The position numbers and the translations under genes are program-made. From Dryocosmus kuriphilus (Eukaryota > Arthropoda > Insecta > Hymenoptera > Cynipidae), in assembly GCA_038277395.1 (NCBI GenBank), contig CM076192.1, forward strand, positions 12,002,596-12,066,595: DNA of 64,000 nucleotides, given 5' to 3'. Positions 55,400 to 64,000 of this stretch are shown here, in pieces. How positions within the stretch are numbered: the stretch's first letter is position 1; the number at the start of each line of letters is the position of its first letter. The notes beneath the pieces were generated by a model, which saw nothing but the letters and a program-made list of their open reading frames with translations, did not search any database and was not told the DNA's origin.

Positions 55400-55860
55400 C
55401 TATCTCCAGCCAAAACTCCTCCGATTCTCCACCCCCCCCCCCCCTATTTTCACTCTTTCTTTCGTTTCTTGGTATATTTCCCTTACTCTGTTTATTACTC
55501 CTTTGCTCAGACCTCTTTTCTTCATTACCTTCCAAAGCACTTTTCTGTCTGCTGACGGAAACGCTCCCTTTAGATCAACGAAAAATGCGCACACTTTACC
55601 CCCCTCGGCTAAGTCCCTATCTGCTATGTACATGCTGTAGGACATATATGTAATCCAAGGTGCTCCTACCTGCTCTAATGCTCGCTTGCGATTTTGGTAA
55701 GATGCATTTATTTTCTACCGCCTTTCGTAGTCTCTCGGCCAGCACCATTGCATAGATCTTATATGCTGTATTGGACAGCGTTATACCTCTATAGTTTTCG
55801 ATCTTCTCTTTGTCCCCTTTCTTCTGCAGAGGTATAATAACTCCTTCTCTCCATTCACGC
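55400..55860 (-). pseudogene. LINE reverse transcriptase, fingers and motif A region
   Basis: The minus strand gives QKKGDKEKIENYRGITLSNT, AYKIYAMVLAERLRKAVENK, LPKSQASIRAGRSTLDYIY, then VCAFFVDLKGAFPSADRKVL (motif A; F.DL..AF). The YADD motif and beyond are lost at the junction with the mariner. Two frames are involved. Confidence 0.75.
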
Positions 55861-56205
55861 GGAATCCCCTCCCCTTTTCACACTTTTTGAATAATTTCTA
55901 TTAATCTTCTTTTCAGCTCACCCTCACTGAACATCCATGCTTCATTCTCTATCCCGTCCCTGCCTGCCTTTTAAAGAACTCTCCACTCCTTAAGTTCTAT
56001 GTTTTCACTTGTCTCTCCCACTTTCCTTCTCACCCTATTAATGAATGACCAAGCCTCCCCTTCCGATCTGGTGTTGGTTAATTCTTCCTGCCACTCTTTT
56101 TGCTTTTTCTCCTCTTTCTTTTCCCTCAGCTCTCTCATCCACTCCTTCTTCTACAAACTTTAACTCTCCTAATTTCTCTTTATATTCTTCTATAGCCTCC
56201 TCCGA

Positions 56206-56760
56206 TCATATTGATTTTTCCCGTACTCGATCTACCATGTTTACGTATTTTCTCTCTACCCCTGTTTTTATCTCCACACTTACTGGTAAATGGTCTGAAG
56301 CCATCTTCTCCTCTACTGTGAATTTCTCTATCTCCTCCAGCCCCTTATCGTTAGTTATCACCGAATCTATAATCGATGATCCTTTTTTCCCTATGAACGT
56401 GAATTCCCCTTCCTTATCTGCTTTCACGTTCCCATTTAACACGCACCAGCTTCTTTCCGCCAATAAATCCATCAGAATTTCTCCTTGCTAATTTAATACC
56501 TTATCTTTTGATTCCCTGTATGCTACCTCCTCCCCTCGGTATATCTCCCTCTTTCTACCAATTCGTGCGTTGAAATCTCCTCCTATTATCACGTTATCAC
56601 TTAAAACCTTTTGGCATCTTGTTCACAATTCCATCCCACTCTTTTTTCTCTACCCATGTTTCTGTTAAGCCTATCACTTCGAACTCTATTAGGTAATTCC
56701 AGAAACCTGCATCCTTATTCTTAATTCCTGCTACGTTTCAGAAAAATATTCTTCCGCCTC
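56206..56760 (-). pseudogene. LINE AP endonuclease with internal deletion
   Basis: The pieces read AGIKNKDAGFWNYLIEFEVI, GLTETWVEKKEW, then directly IIGGDFNARIG, after which comes the frame 56472-56206 with MDLLAERSWCVLNGNVKADK, SIIDSVITNDK and MASDHLPVSVEI. The motifs GLTETW, GDFNA and SDHLPV are the catalytic landmarks of the AP endonuclease. Residues between the ETW and GDFNA motifs are missing, as if the same region had been deleted in this family more than once. Confidence 0.7.
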
Positions 56761-56970
56761 CTGCTCTCCTTAATCTTACTTTGCCCCCTACTATGTCCTT
56801 CCCTCATTCTTTCTCCCCCACGTCCCTCCTTACCTGAAACAACCTGCTCCTTACCCCTCGAGCCCTTCTGTACTCTCGTTCCACATCCGCCATTTTCCCT
56901 CTATACATATTTTCTGATAGCCTGTCCTTACTCCCTTCCCCTCCTGCCTCTGATCTCTAGCTATTTCCCT

Positions 56971-57567
56971 TTACCTTCTTTGTATTTCTCCTTCTTTACA
57001 TGTCAAATCGTGATCTATAAAAATGGTCTTTCCCCCTAGTTTGCTTTTATTTTTTATAACTTCTTGCTTTGCTTCCCATGATTCCATTTCGACTATCAGT
57101 ACTTCTTTTCCTTTCCTGCCCCCTTTCCTCACTTTGTTCACTTTTACCTCTACCATTAAACTGTTCTTGAGCAGATCCTCTACTACCTGCTTTTCCTTGC
57201 CTTCCCTTGTCTCTAAGCCCCTCACTGTCATATTGTTCTTCCTTTCCCTTCTTCTTTCCCTTTTCTCTATCTCCCTCTCTACTACTTCCATGCTGTTTAC
57301 CATCCCCTACAATTTCTTAACTCCGAGTTTTCCTATTTCCTTTCCCAACCCCTCAACCTTACTTTCTAACTCCTTCGTTTCTCCTTTAGTAGCTTCTACC
57401 ATACCCTTCTCTACAACTTCTAATCTCTTTTTTACTTCCCCTAACCCACGGTCCCACCTTGCTTCCATTCTATCTGACTCCTCCTTAATGCTTTTCCGTT
57501 CCTCTTTTCCCTCCTGCAGCACTCTTAGGAGACGATCCAGCTTGCTCTCCGTCGTTTCCGTGCCCAT
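56971..57567 (-). pseudogene. LINE ORF1 protein, two-piece frame
   Basis: The piece 57567-57307 is coiled coil (MGTETTESKLDRLLRVLQEG). A stop at 57304-57306 separates it from 57303-56971, the RNA-binding half (NNMTVRGLETREGKEKQVVE, then IVEMESWEAKQEVIKNKSKL and KTIFIDHDLTCKEGEIQRR). It is homologous to copy 1 in layout. Confidence 0.7.
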
Positions 57568-57664
57568 TGCTTCTCTTATTTCTTATCTTGCTTTCTCACT
57601 ATTCCCCCCTTCAACCTCCCTTAGGTTAGGTGAACTCTGCGTATTATTTCTTTTAAGCTGTTTC

Positions 57665-58066
57665 TCAGCCACCTCTCCTTCTGTCTGTTCCTCCTTTTCT
57701 CTTTTCCTCTCTGGGCCACCCCCACGAATCTATTATCGTCGCCTGGTTTCCCAGACTCCGAGTTCTAGCTCTGTTCGGTCCTGCTTCCGACTTGACAGCG
57801 TGCCGGCTTCCTGCCACACTGCTTCCCCTTCTCCTGCCTATCACCGCCGGTTTGCCATTCGGTACCACAAATTCCCCTTTCGACTCTTTTCTTTCACCCG
57901 AACCTTGTTTAACCGCCTCGTTCATACACCGGCTGCTTAATATCCCCTCCGGCCAGATAGGTCTCGCTCTTACCAGCAAGGAGCGGCACTGCCTAAAACC
58001 GTACAACCCTATGAATCTAGTGCCATGCAGATAATTTCCCAGTCCAAAGAAGCTTTCTACATCCAC
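57665..58066 (-). CDS. Upstream leader frame of LINE copy 3, uncertain
   Basis: A 133-codon minus frame beginning MDVESFFGLGNYLHGTRFIG, basic and glycine-rich. It sits before ORF1 on the same strand. I do not recognise a domain. It may be an N-terminal part of ORF1 or untranslated leader. Confidence 0.3.
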   Translation of the reverse strand: MDVESFFGLGNYLHGTRFIGLYGFRQCRSLLVRARPIWPEGILSSRCMNEAVKQGSGERKESKGEFVVPNGKPAVIGRRRGSSVAGSRHAVKSEAGPNRARTRSLGNQATIIDSWGWPREEKRKGGTDRRRGG

Positions 58067-58085
58067 CCAACCTAACCTCCAAAAT

Positions 58086-58764
58086 GACGTCCCGTTTTTT
58101 CGGCTCTCTTTTTAACCTTTAATTCTCCTCCCCTACTCAGAATTATTAGTTCTACCCTTACCTTTTCACATCCACTTCTGAACCCTGCCACCCACTTTTC
58201 TCTTCTCCCACACACTTTCACACCAAATATCACTGTTCAAACATTCGCCTTTCACTCCAACATCCGTTTACTACTTTGACTGCGTGCCAATTCCGCCCTA
58301 AACGTTATTTTCCTAGCTATCTTAATTTCTACAGGGTAAGGATCAATTCTTTTATTTATACTTTAATGTATTTTTTCCCCAGAAGGGATTTCTCTAAATA
58401 TTCGCACTTAGCTTTATAATCGCGATCAGAGCCTTTTGTACTCCTTTCTCTTTATTTGTAGTATTTAACCACCGCATTTTAATCTTTATTTTTATTTTAC
58501 CTACTTTACGTTCCCAGGTTTGAGTGACCCCCGAACTTTTCGAAATGACAGGGCCTAATCCTTCCCACCTGTACTCTACTACGCGCTCTCTCTTTTTTTC
58601 TTTCTTCCTTTCCTCTCTCTCTATTACTGCCCTACCGCTGCTCGTCTTCAATTCACGAGGCGGGTGAGGGTCTACCTATTGTGAAGTGACAGGTGGTAAT
58701 TATTATGACACATTCACTTCAATTGCTTCTTTTCTTAATTTGTTTTGGTAATTAAGTGTACTGT
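58086..58764. other. Non-coding, pyrimidine-rich then ordinary
   Basis: The pyrimidine-rich part probably continues the 5' region of LINE copy 3. No gene is seen. Confidence 0.3.
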
Positions 58765-59130
58765 TCCTTCTTGTGCAGGAAGTGAGGGTTCAATCCCGCT
58801 TCTTACCAGAAGATAATGAATAACACTTTTCTTCAAGAAATTCTACAAAGATTCTTTCTTGTGCAGAAAGTTGGGGGTAAATCCCGTTTTTTGCCAGACC
58901 AGAATATTTGTAACAATTAATTAAAGAAGTGGAATTAGAAAAGAGAAGAAATGCGTTTGCTTTTAAATTCTTATTGAGAGAATTTGTCTACCGGATTCTT
59001 TCCGTGCAGGAAGTTGGGGATGAATCCCTCTTCTTGCCGGAAATGAATGATTGCTTAGAAGGTAGTGATTCAAATATTTTTCTTGTACAGGAAGTCGGGG
59101 ATAAATCCCACTTCTTGTCAGTCCAAATAC
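58765..59130. repeat. Four hairpin-forming repeats resembling tRNA T-arms
   Basis: Units near 58768, 58853, 58997 and 59081 each read CTTG(T/C)GCAGGAAGTTGGGG-like, then (A/T)(A/T)AAATCCC and CTTCTTGCCAG. The inner GGGATAAATCCC-type hairpin sits between a shared GGAAG and CTTC pair. The first has GGGTTCAATCCC, close to a pol III B box. A fifth, shifted version is at 59562-59600 (GAGTTGGGAGTAAACTCC). Spacing is about 84, 144 and 84 bases. Confidence 0.6.
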
Positions 59131-59700
59131 AGGAATATTTTTATATAAACAACTCAATAAGAAAAGCCAATATACAAAATTTCAAAAGAGTTCAAAATCC
59201 AAATGCACCTGTCATTCTTACCTTAATCACTTTTTCACTATCAAATTTCTATTAAATCTCCGGGAAATCCACTCGAACCTGTACGCGATTCAATATTCAT
59301 GATCCCTAATTAAACAATATATTTTATCCAAATTTCTCACATCAAAATAATTTACAATTTAGGAATAAATTCCAATATTTTATTTTATATATAAAATCTA
59401 AAACACTTTAGAATTTCGCTCGATATTTCGCTAATTAATCGCTCTGATAACTTTCGCCTCGAAAATGAGTTCGCGTTATCACGTCGAAGACAGAAGCAAA
59501 TTAAAAAAGAAAAAAAGGGGAGATTTTAACTCTGGAAAAATTTCTCTTCTGAAAAATAGACAAGAGTTGGGAGTAAACTCCGCTCTTCTCTAGGAGAGAC
59601 TCTCTTAGGGAGAGAAGTGAAACTGGTGCTTCCGCTACCGCCGAATAACTGCTGGTTCTGTCCCAGTTTTTTCTTTTTATGCAATCCTCCCCATTCCTAG
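59131..59700. other. Non-coding with the fifth T-arm-like repeat near 59562
   Basis: AT-rich, then a mixed stretch with AGGAGAGACTCTCTTAGGGA-type small inverted repeats near 59590-59620. Confidence 0.4.
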
Positions 59701-59842
59701 ATCCCTACTTTTACACGAGACACAGAAGTGGGGTCTTCTACTCTGCGCACTACAGCACTGGTCCTAGACTACATTAACAACGTATTGCGGGGGCGTTCAA
59801 CGTTCAGCCTGCACACAGGCACTTCACACGAAGTCATAGGTT

Positions 59843-59914
<72 letters not shown>

Positions 59915-59931
59915 CGTGTGGGTTTGTGTGA
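59701..59931 (+). CDS. Candidate exon-like ORF before a (TA)n tract
   Basis: A pyrimidine tract and CCTAG precede ATCCCTACTT, opening a 48-codon stretch (IPTFTRDTEVGSSTLRTTAL, VLDYINNVLRGRSTFSLHTG, TSHEVIGYN). It then runs into the (TA)n tract. A GTTACA donor-like word follows the ATAG near 59839. It is not recognised; it lies in the inserted block rather than in the foldback arm. Confidence 0.2.
59846..59911. repeat. (TA)n microsatellite at the right-arm joint
   Basis: A pure TA tract. The right arm of the foldback element resumes at its right edge. Confidence 0.9.
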
Positions 59932-60327
59932 AATAAGCATTAATTAAATAAATAATAGTAAACACTGAAATAAACTTTCAAACATACTATAAAATAAAAG
60001 TTTCGGAAAATGAAAGAGCCTAGTGACCTATAATTCTTTCCGTTTTTACCTAAAGAGCAAATGTGTACAATTTGTTCCCGATCATAAAAAATTTCTGATC
60101 ATTTACACCAAAATTGCCCAGTGAACTCGATAAATATATTTTAGTTTTTGTACTTGAATTCATGGTATTGAAAATTTTTTAAAATTTAAGGTGTAGATCC
60201 CCGTGGAATACATTTTTTTATTTAACCAACCTTTCTCGAGGAAAACCAAAAAAAAAAAAAAGGTTGAAAAATCCGAAAAATGTTTGAAAATATTTTTCAA
60301 ATTAAGGTGGCATTTAATCTGAATTCG
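59912..60327 (-). repeat. Right arm of the foldback element, outer part
   Basis: Reverse complement of about 47602-48000 with point differences, including AAATAAGCATTAATTAAATA, the A-run near 60249 (T-run on the left) and ATTTAATCTGAATTCG at the end. Confidence 0.8.
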
Positions 60328-60745
60328 ATAGTTTTTCTGTTTTGTTTAAATACCCGGCACCGAAAGAAATTCTAGACAGCTGCGGTGCTTGTTTGTACCA
60401 CTGCTACGTTAAACGGAGAATCGCCTGGGATAAGCATCGCTTACTAAAAAAAAAAAAACAAGCAATGATTCTTTGGGCGTCTGTCTAATTCATTTGTGAA
60501 TTTCCTCTATTCAGAATAACACCTCATACTTCAGGCATCTCTAAGCCTGAGCAAAAGCTGCGATACTTCATGGTCCAGAGCAGGATTGTATTATTTATTT
60601 GACGAATGCGTAAGCAGAATAATTTTTGAAACGGCATCTGACACCAACGAATCTACTAAGCACTTGCCGCGTTCGCGACCGTGTATGTGTATAGTAGCGA
60701 AGTACCGGGTCATGAGTACATGTGGGAGGAGGTGGGCCAATAATA

Positions 60746-60788
<43 letters not shown>

Positions 60789-61124
60789 GGAAATGATGAC
60801 ACTGACGAGAATTAAAGTACAAGGGCCACTTTCGACTTATATTTTGTTTTATGTGCATATTGTACAGTTTATGTATATAGAAAAAAACTTATGAATATAT
60901 AATTTGTGTAAAGTAAAGTATTGTACGTTTTCATTTATTGTCTGCCATTAAATATACAAGTATATAATGTATTTCATGATTATTTAAAAGTATTTTTAAT
61001 AATAAAACTATCAAAATTGAGTAATATTCTTTGTTTGAATATATTATGTGTCTAACTGCCATTCTAGGGTAAGTCTAACTCACGTCTGCTAATATCGCTG
61101 CAACTTGCGCGTGAGAAAGCCATG
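60328..61124. other. Non-coding; (AAT)n tract at about 60740-60784
   Basis: A pure ATA/AAT microsatellite lies here. I see nothing else. Confidence 0.5.
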
Positions 61125-61896
61125 CTCCCTAAATTTGAAACAGTAAAAACTCACTGATTCACAGTAAAATTCTACTGTTTCCACCAGTTTTGAGGCTTCC
61201 TCTGTGAATCAGTAAAAAGTAACTGTGAGCACCAGTAAGTATTACTGTTTTACCAGTAAGACAAATTCAACTGGATAAATCAGTACTTTTTTACTGGTAG
61301 ATCCAGTAGATTTGTTCGGAAATATTCAGTAAGTCTTTACTGGCAATCAGTAGTTTGCCACTGGATAAACCAGTACTTTTTTACTGGTATAGGTCCAGTT
61401 GACTTAATCTGAAATATTCAGTAAGTTTTTACTGGCAATCAGTAATTTGCCATTGGAATTCCAGTAAACATTTAAAAATTCTCTCCCCCCTTTACTAACC
61501 CCTAAATTTTTTCTAGGTAATAATTTTCAGCAAAAGGGATCTGTCAAAAACTACCCACACAGCATGATATATTGCTGGAAGATTTCTGCAAGTTTTCTTG
61601 TAAGGTTTGCAACATTTTTGAAACATTTCGAAGAAATCTTTCTGAAATAAAGATATGTCCCTTGCACAGATCGTGTAAAATATTGCATGAAATATTTGTG
61701 AAATGTTGCTTAAATATTTTTACAATATTGCAAGCAAGATTTCTACAATCATGCATTACAATTTTTCAATTTCGAAATGTTATTAAAATTTTATAGTCAA
61801 ATGTAGAAATTTACCTACAATTTAGATAAGTCTGCAAAAGAAAAATTTTTATATATTATGGCTGCGTTTAAAGTTACGCAATTTCACAAGCATTTA

Positions 61897-61898
<2 letters not shown>

Positions 61899-61986
<88 letters not shown>
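61899..61986. repeat. (TA)n microsatellite
   Basis: A pure TA tract of 88 bases directly left of the tRNA-like unit. Confidence 0.9.
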
Positions 61987-61987
<1 letters not shown>

Positions 61988-62010
61988 CACGCTTAATTAT
62001 TATGAAAAAT

Positions 62011-62112
62011 CGCACCCGCTGAGGATTCGAACCCTACCTAGCATACCTAAAACTACCTTACCATATGTATAAATATACCGCACGCCTTGGCCGACTAAGC
62101 TATTATACCGCC
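62011..62112 (-). tRNA. tRNA-like or tRNA-derived unit with perfect A and B boxes
   Basis: The minus strand has an exact A box TAGCTTAGTCGG and an exact B box GGTTCGAATCC, 102 nt in total with a long central insertion. The 5' end GGCGGTA and 3' end GGGTGCG do not pair well, so a normal acceptor stem is absent. It could be a tRNA-derived SINE head or a pseudogene. The (TA)n tract lies downstream of it on the minus strand. Confidence 0.5.
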
Positions 62113-63306
62113 TGAACTTTCTTGACAAAAACAAAGCCAAGGTGTTTCCTTGAAAAAATTCTCAAAATTTTAGAAATTGTTGAGAATTTTGGAAATTTTT
62201 GGAAAATTTGAATATTTTCGGATTTTTTGGAAATTTTAACAATTTTTTTAAATTTTGAAAATATTTCAAAAATTTGTAATATTTCATTAAAGCAGATTAA
62301 GCTTGCACTCGCTATGATCCTATAATCCTTGGAATTCCAATCAGAACATATGTGTGATGGGGACAATAAGGATCCAAATTTTCCGGACTCGATGTGTACT
62401 CGGAGTTCTTGGCATTTTTTAAAAACAAATTTGTTATTAGTATAATCACGACGCAACTTTATGCTAATTCACACCAAATGTGCAACACACGGAAAGCTAT
62501 TTCTCGAAACAACAATTTTCATGAAATTAGAATGTTTTGAATACAATATTTCTGCACATTATTTCTGTAATGTTATTTTAAGGTCTCGAGAAATGTTTCA
62601 ATGAATATTCCCACAATCTATTATGAAAGATTTTGTGCAATTTTTTTGCAAGGTTTCTGCAAAGTACATTTAAAATTTTATCTATACAGTTTTTTTGCGA
62701 AAAATAATATTTTTTTGCAATATTACACACAACTATCAGAAATATTCCACAAAAACAGTTTAAGCAATATTTTGACAACATTTTATGGAGTATTATCTAA
62801 TAGGTTGTTGCAATCTTCGTGAGAGATTATAATTTAATATTTTTACCATTAATTCTCAAACATTTAGTTAAGTTTTCAAGAAATTTATCAATCAATATTC
62901 CTGTAATCTTTTATGAAAGATTTTGTGCAATGTTTTTACGAGGTTTATACTTACAGATCATATCAGACATTGCATCCTATATAATAGAACGTCGTGATAC
63001 TACACTATCAAACACTATGCACGACAGGCACATATGAGTCACTGTGGTGGCAGAGATTACTTATGCAGCATTGCAGTTGGCGCGATGCGCGAACCTCAAA
63101 CATTCCGAGTGCAACATATTTTTACTGTTTTTCCAGTACGAATTACTGACTTAACAGTTATTTCCCCGTCAATTGTTCACTTCAGTACTTTTTTACTGAT
63201 TCTCAGTAAACTTCACCGGCAAATCAGTAAATTTTACTGGCTTACCAGTTATTAAAAAATGCTCTATTTCAATCAGTGGTATTTTTACTGTTTCAAATTT
63301 AGGGAG

Positions 63307-64000
63307 TGCGTTGGCGCAGTAAAAAATCAACATTTGTTTACCTATTCGGTTAAAGTAAAACTTTCCAAAAAACTAGTTCAGCCCCTAAAAAAAACTTTGT
63401 CGCGGACGACACTTTTCGATTTCTTGAAATTCGTTCGACTCCCGAAGCGTTTGAAAATGTTTATGCATGATTCTTGCAATTACTTAGACAAAAGTTCACA
63501 ACTATTTTGTTAATAACAACAGTCGACTTTTTCTTTGTTTGAAGTTCTTAGGACACATTGCTTTATATCCTTCAAATTTCATAAAAAATATTGAAAATTT
63601 ACTTATTTAGAGCTAGTTGAAGTGGAAAAAAGATTGAAATTTTCAATTCTCAAAAAACTAGTTTTTTGTAAATATTTCAAAAACCGTAAGAGATAGAACT
63701 ATTTTTCTTGAGAGAAAAAGATGCACAATCAAAATTTCCTTTAAAAATACGTATTTTAAAAATTAAAACTCATAACTTCGTTTTTAAGAAGTCAGGGGAC
63801 AACTCAATGTGACTTCGCTGAGTGTGTCAAAAATTATATCCCCTTATAAGGTCCGGCTAATCAGTTTTATAATCCTCCCCCTCGCAAAACATGGAAAAGA
63901 GGTAGGGATGTGACTTTTAAGTATTTTTGTGACGATTAATAGGGGTGCCTATCCGCCCCTTGCAAAACATGGAAAAAGGGGGAGGGGTGTGACTAAGTAT
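63307..64000. other. Non-coding; about 97-bp tandem duplication at 63869-64000
   Basis: TGCAAAACATGGAAAA-like and GTGACT(T)(T)AAGTAT words occur twice (near 63884-63932 and 63961-64000) in a C/G-strand-skewed unit. The second unit is cut by the window end. The rest is AT-rich without a gene. Confidence 0.4.

Larger units (their letters stand above)
55398..58085 (-). mobile_element. LINE copy 3 with partial endonuclease and RT
   Basis: Minus strand, same purine-rich coding style as copies 1 and 2. From right to left: a leader frame (58066-57665), ORF1 (57567-56971), endonuclease (about 56760-56206) and the N-terminal half of RT (55860-55400). It ends without a 3' tail against the mariner remnant. 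LINEs usually lose their 5' end; loss of the 3' end here points to a deletion or recombination joint. Confidence 0.75.
47602..60327. mobile_element. Large foldback element, gene-capturing, with split right arm
   Basis: The left arm spans 47602-49896. The right arm lies in two pieces, about 50372-52284 and 59912-60327, separated by 7.5 kb of younger insertions in a (TA)n tract. Outermost bases are CGAATTCAGATTAAATGCC on the left and the inverse on the right. After subtracting the insertions and the LINE in the loop, the element is about 5 kb, almost all of it palindromic. Both arms carry the same fragment of a host importin gene. There is no transposase. The mechanism may be foldback transposition or Pack-type capture by an unknown TIR transposase. 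Confidence 0.75.
61125..63306. mobile_element. 2.2-kb non-autonomous TIR element with clustered CAGTAAA/TTTACTG motifs
   Basis: The ends CTCCCTAAATTTGAAACAGT and ACTGTTTCAAATTTAGGGAG are exact inverts. Behind each end the words CAGTAA, TTTACTG and ACTGG recur in both directions, about 25 times on the left (61130-61480) and fewer on the right (63110-63300). The middle carries TTGCAA-rich repeats (61560-61780, 62500-62950). A (TA)n tract and a tRNA-like unit lie inside. No transposase frame was found, and no clear target duplication. Confidence 0.65.

Noticed and set aside
57023..57940. 305-codon plus-strand ORF
   Set aside because: It is the pyrimidine-rich antisense of LINE copy 3 ORF1; the minus strand holds the real domains.
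58765..59130. True tRNA genes
   Set aside because: Only the T-arm-like part is present; no acceptor or anticodon arm was found.
1..64000. CRISPR arrays, bacterial operons, rRNA or proviral polydnavirus segment
   Set aside because: No spaced identical repeats with unique spacers, no operon-like gene spacing, no rRNA motifs and no virion-type genes were seen.

Overview
This is an AT-rich eukaryotic window with no bacterial gene organisation. No long host gene is visible. The repeat content is typical of an arthropod genome, most likely an insect: Tc1/mariner elements, Penelope-like elements, several non-LTR (LINE) families, Ty3/Gypsy remnants, a long-TIR DNA transposon, MITE-like and foldback elements, and (TA)n, (TTA)n and poly-C tracts. 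A hymenopteran is possible, but the sequence does not prove it. The window reads as intergenic or intronic DNA packed with nested and mostly dead transposons.

Layout, 1-22 kb. A degenerate LINE ORF1 lies at 0.6-2.0 kb on the minus strand. A possible host promoter (perfect RFX X-box) and signal-peptide exon with a consensus splice donor lie at 3.2-3.5 kb. A Penelope-like element with its GIY-YIG domain inverted relative to its RT spans 5.8-8.0 kb. A decayed Ty3/Gypsy pol (minus) is at 9.9-12.3 kb and a LINE RT fragment at 12.6-13.7 kb. A DNA transposon with about 525-bp TIRs and a 4-bp target duplication spans 14.48-17.99 kb. An unassigned ORF pair follows at 18.5-19.2 kb, a second internally deleted copy of the first LINE family at 19.5-21.2 kb, and an LTR-element protease scrap at 21.5 kb.

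Layout, 23-46 kb. A MITE-like element, an 83-bp-stem hairpin and an inverted-repeat element occupy 23-25.5 kb. Small putative exons at 25.8, 26.0 and 31.7 kb have compatible splice phases. An inverted Penelope tail lies at 27.9-29.5 kb and a LINE RT pseudogene of R2/R4 type at 29.6-31.1 kb. Between 33 and 40.2 kb there are three copies (one inverted) of a composite element made of about 160-bp tandem repeats and GC-rich palindromes. A SWIM zinc-finger fragment and a Tc1 transposase pseudogene sit at 40.4-41.7 kb, then a 63-nt poly-C run and two minisatellites to 45.8 kb.

Layout, 46-64 kb. A pogo-like TA-flanked element (46.2-47.5 kb) precedes a very large foldback element (47.6-60.3 kb). Both inner arms of the foldback carry the same fragment of a nuclear-import receptor gene (transportin-3 type), with an intron retained. 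A LINE tail with a twin-priming-like inversion occupies the loop. The right arm is split at a (TA)n tract by a nearly intact DD41D mariner with about 385-bp TIRs, a truncated mariner and a third LINE copy. A 2.2-kb non-autonomous element (61.1-63.3 kb) with clustered CAGTAAA/TTTACTG motifs closes the window.

The most unusual observations are the gene-capturing foldback element; a 37-nt pseudoknot-capable motif directly after the transposase stop codon in two unrelated DNA transposons; the long-TIR transposon; the three-copy composite repeat; and the chain of phase-compatible small exons hinting at a host gene with transposon-filled introns.
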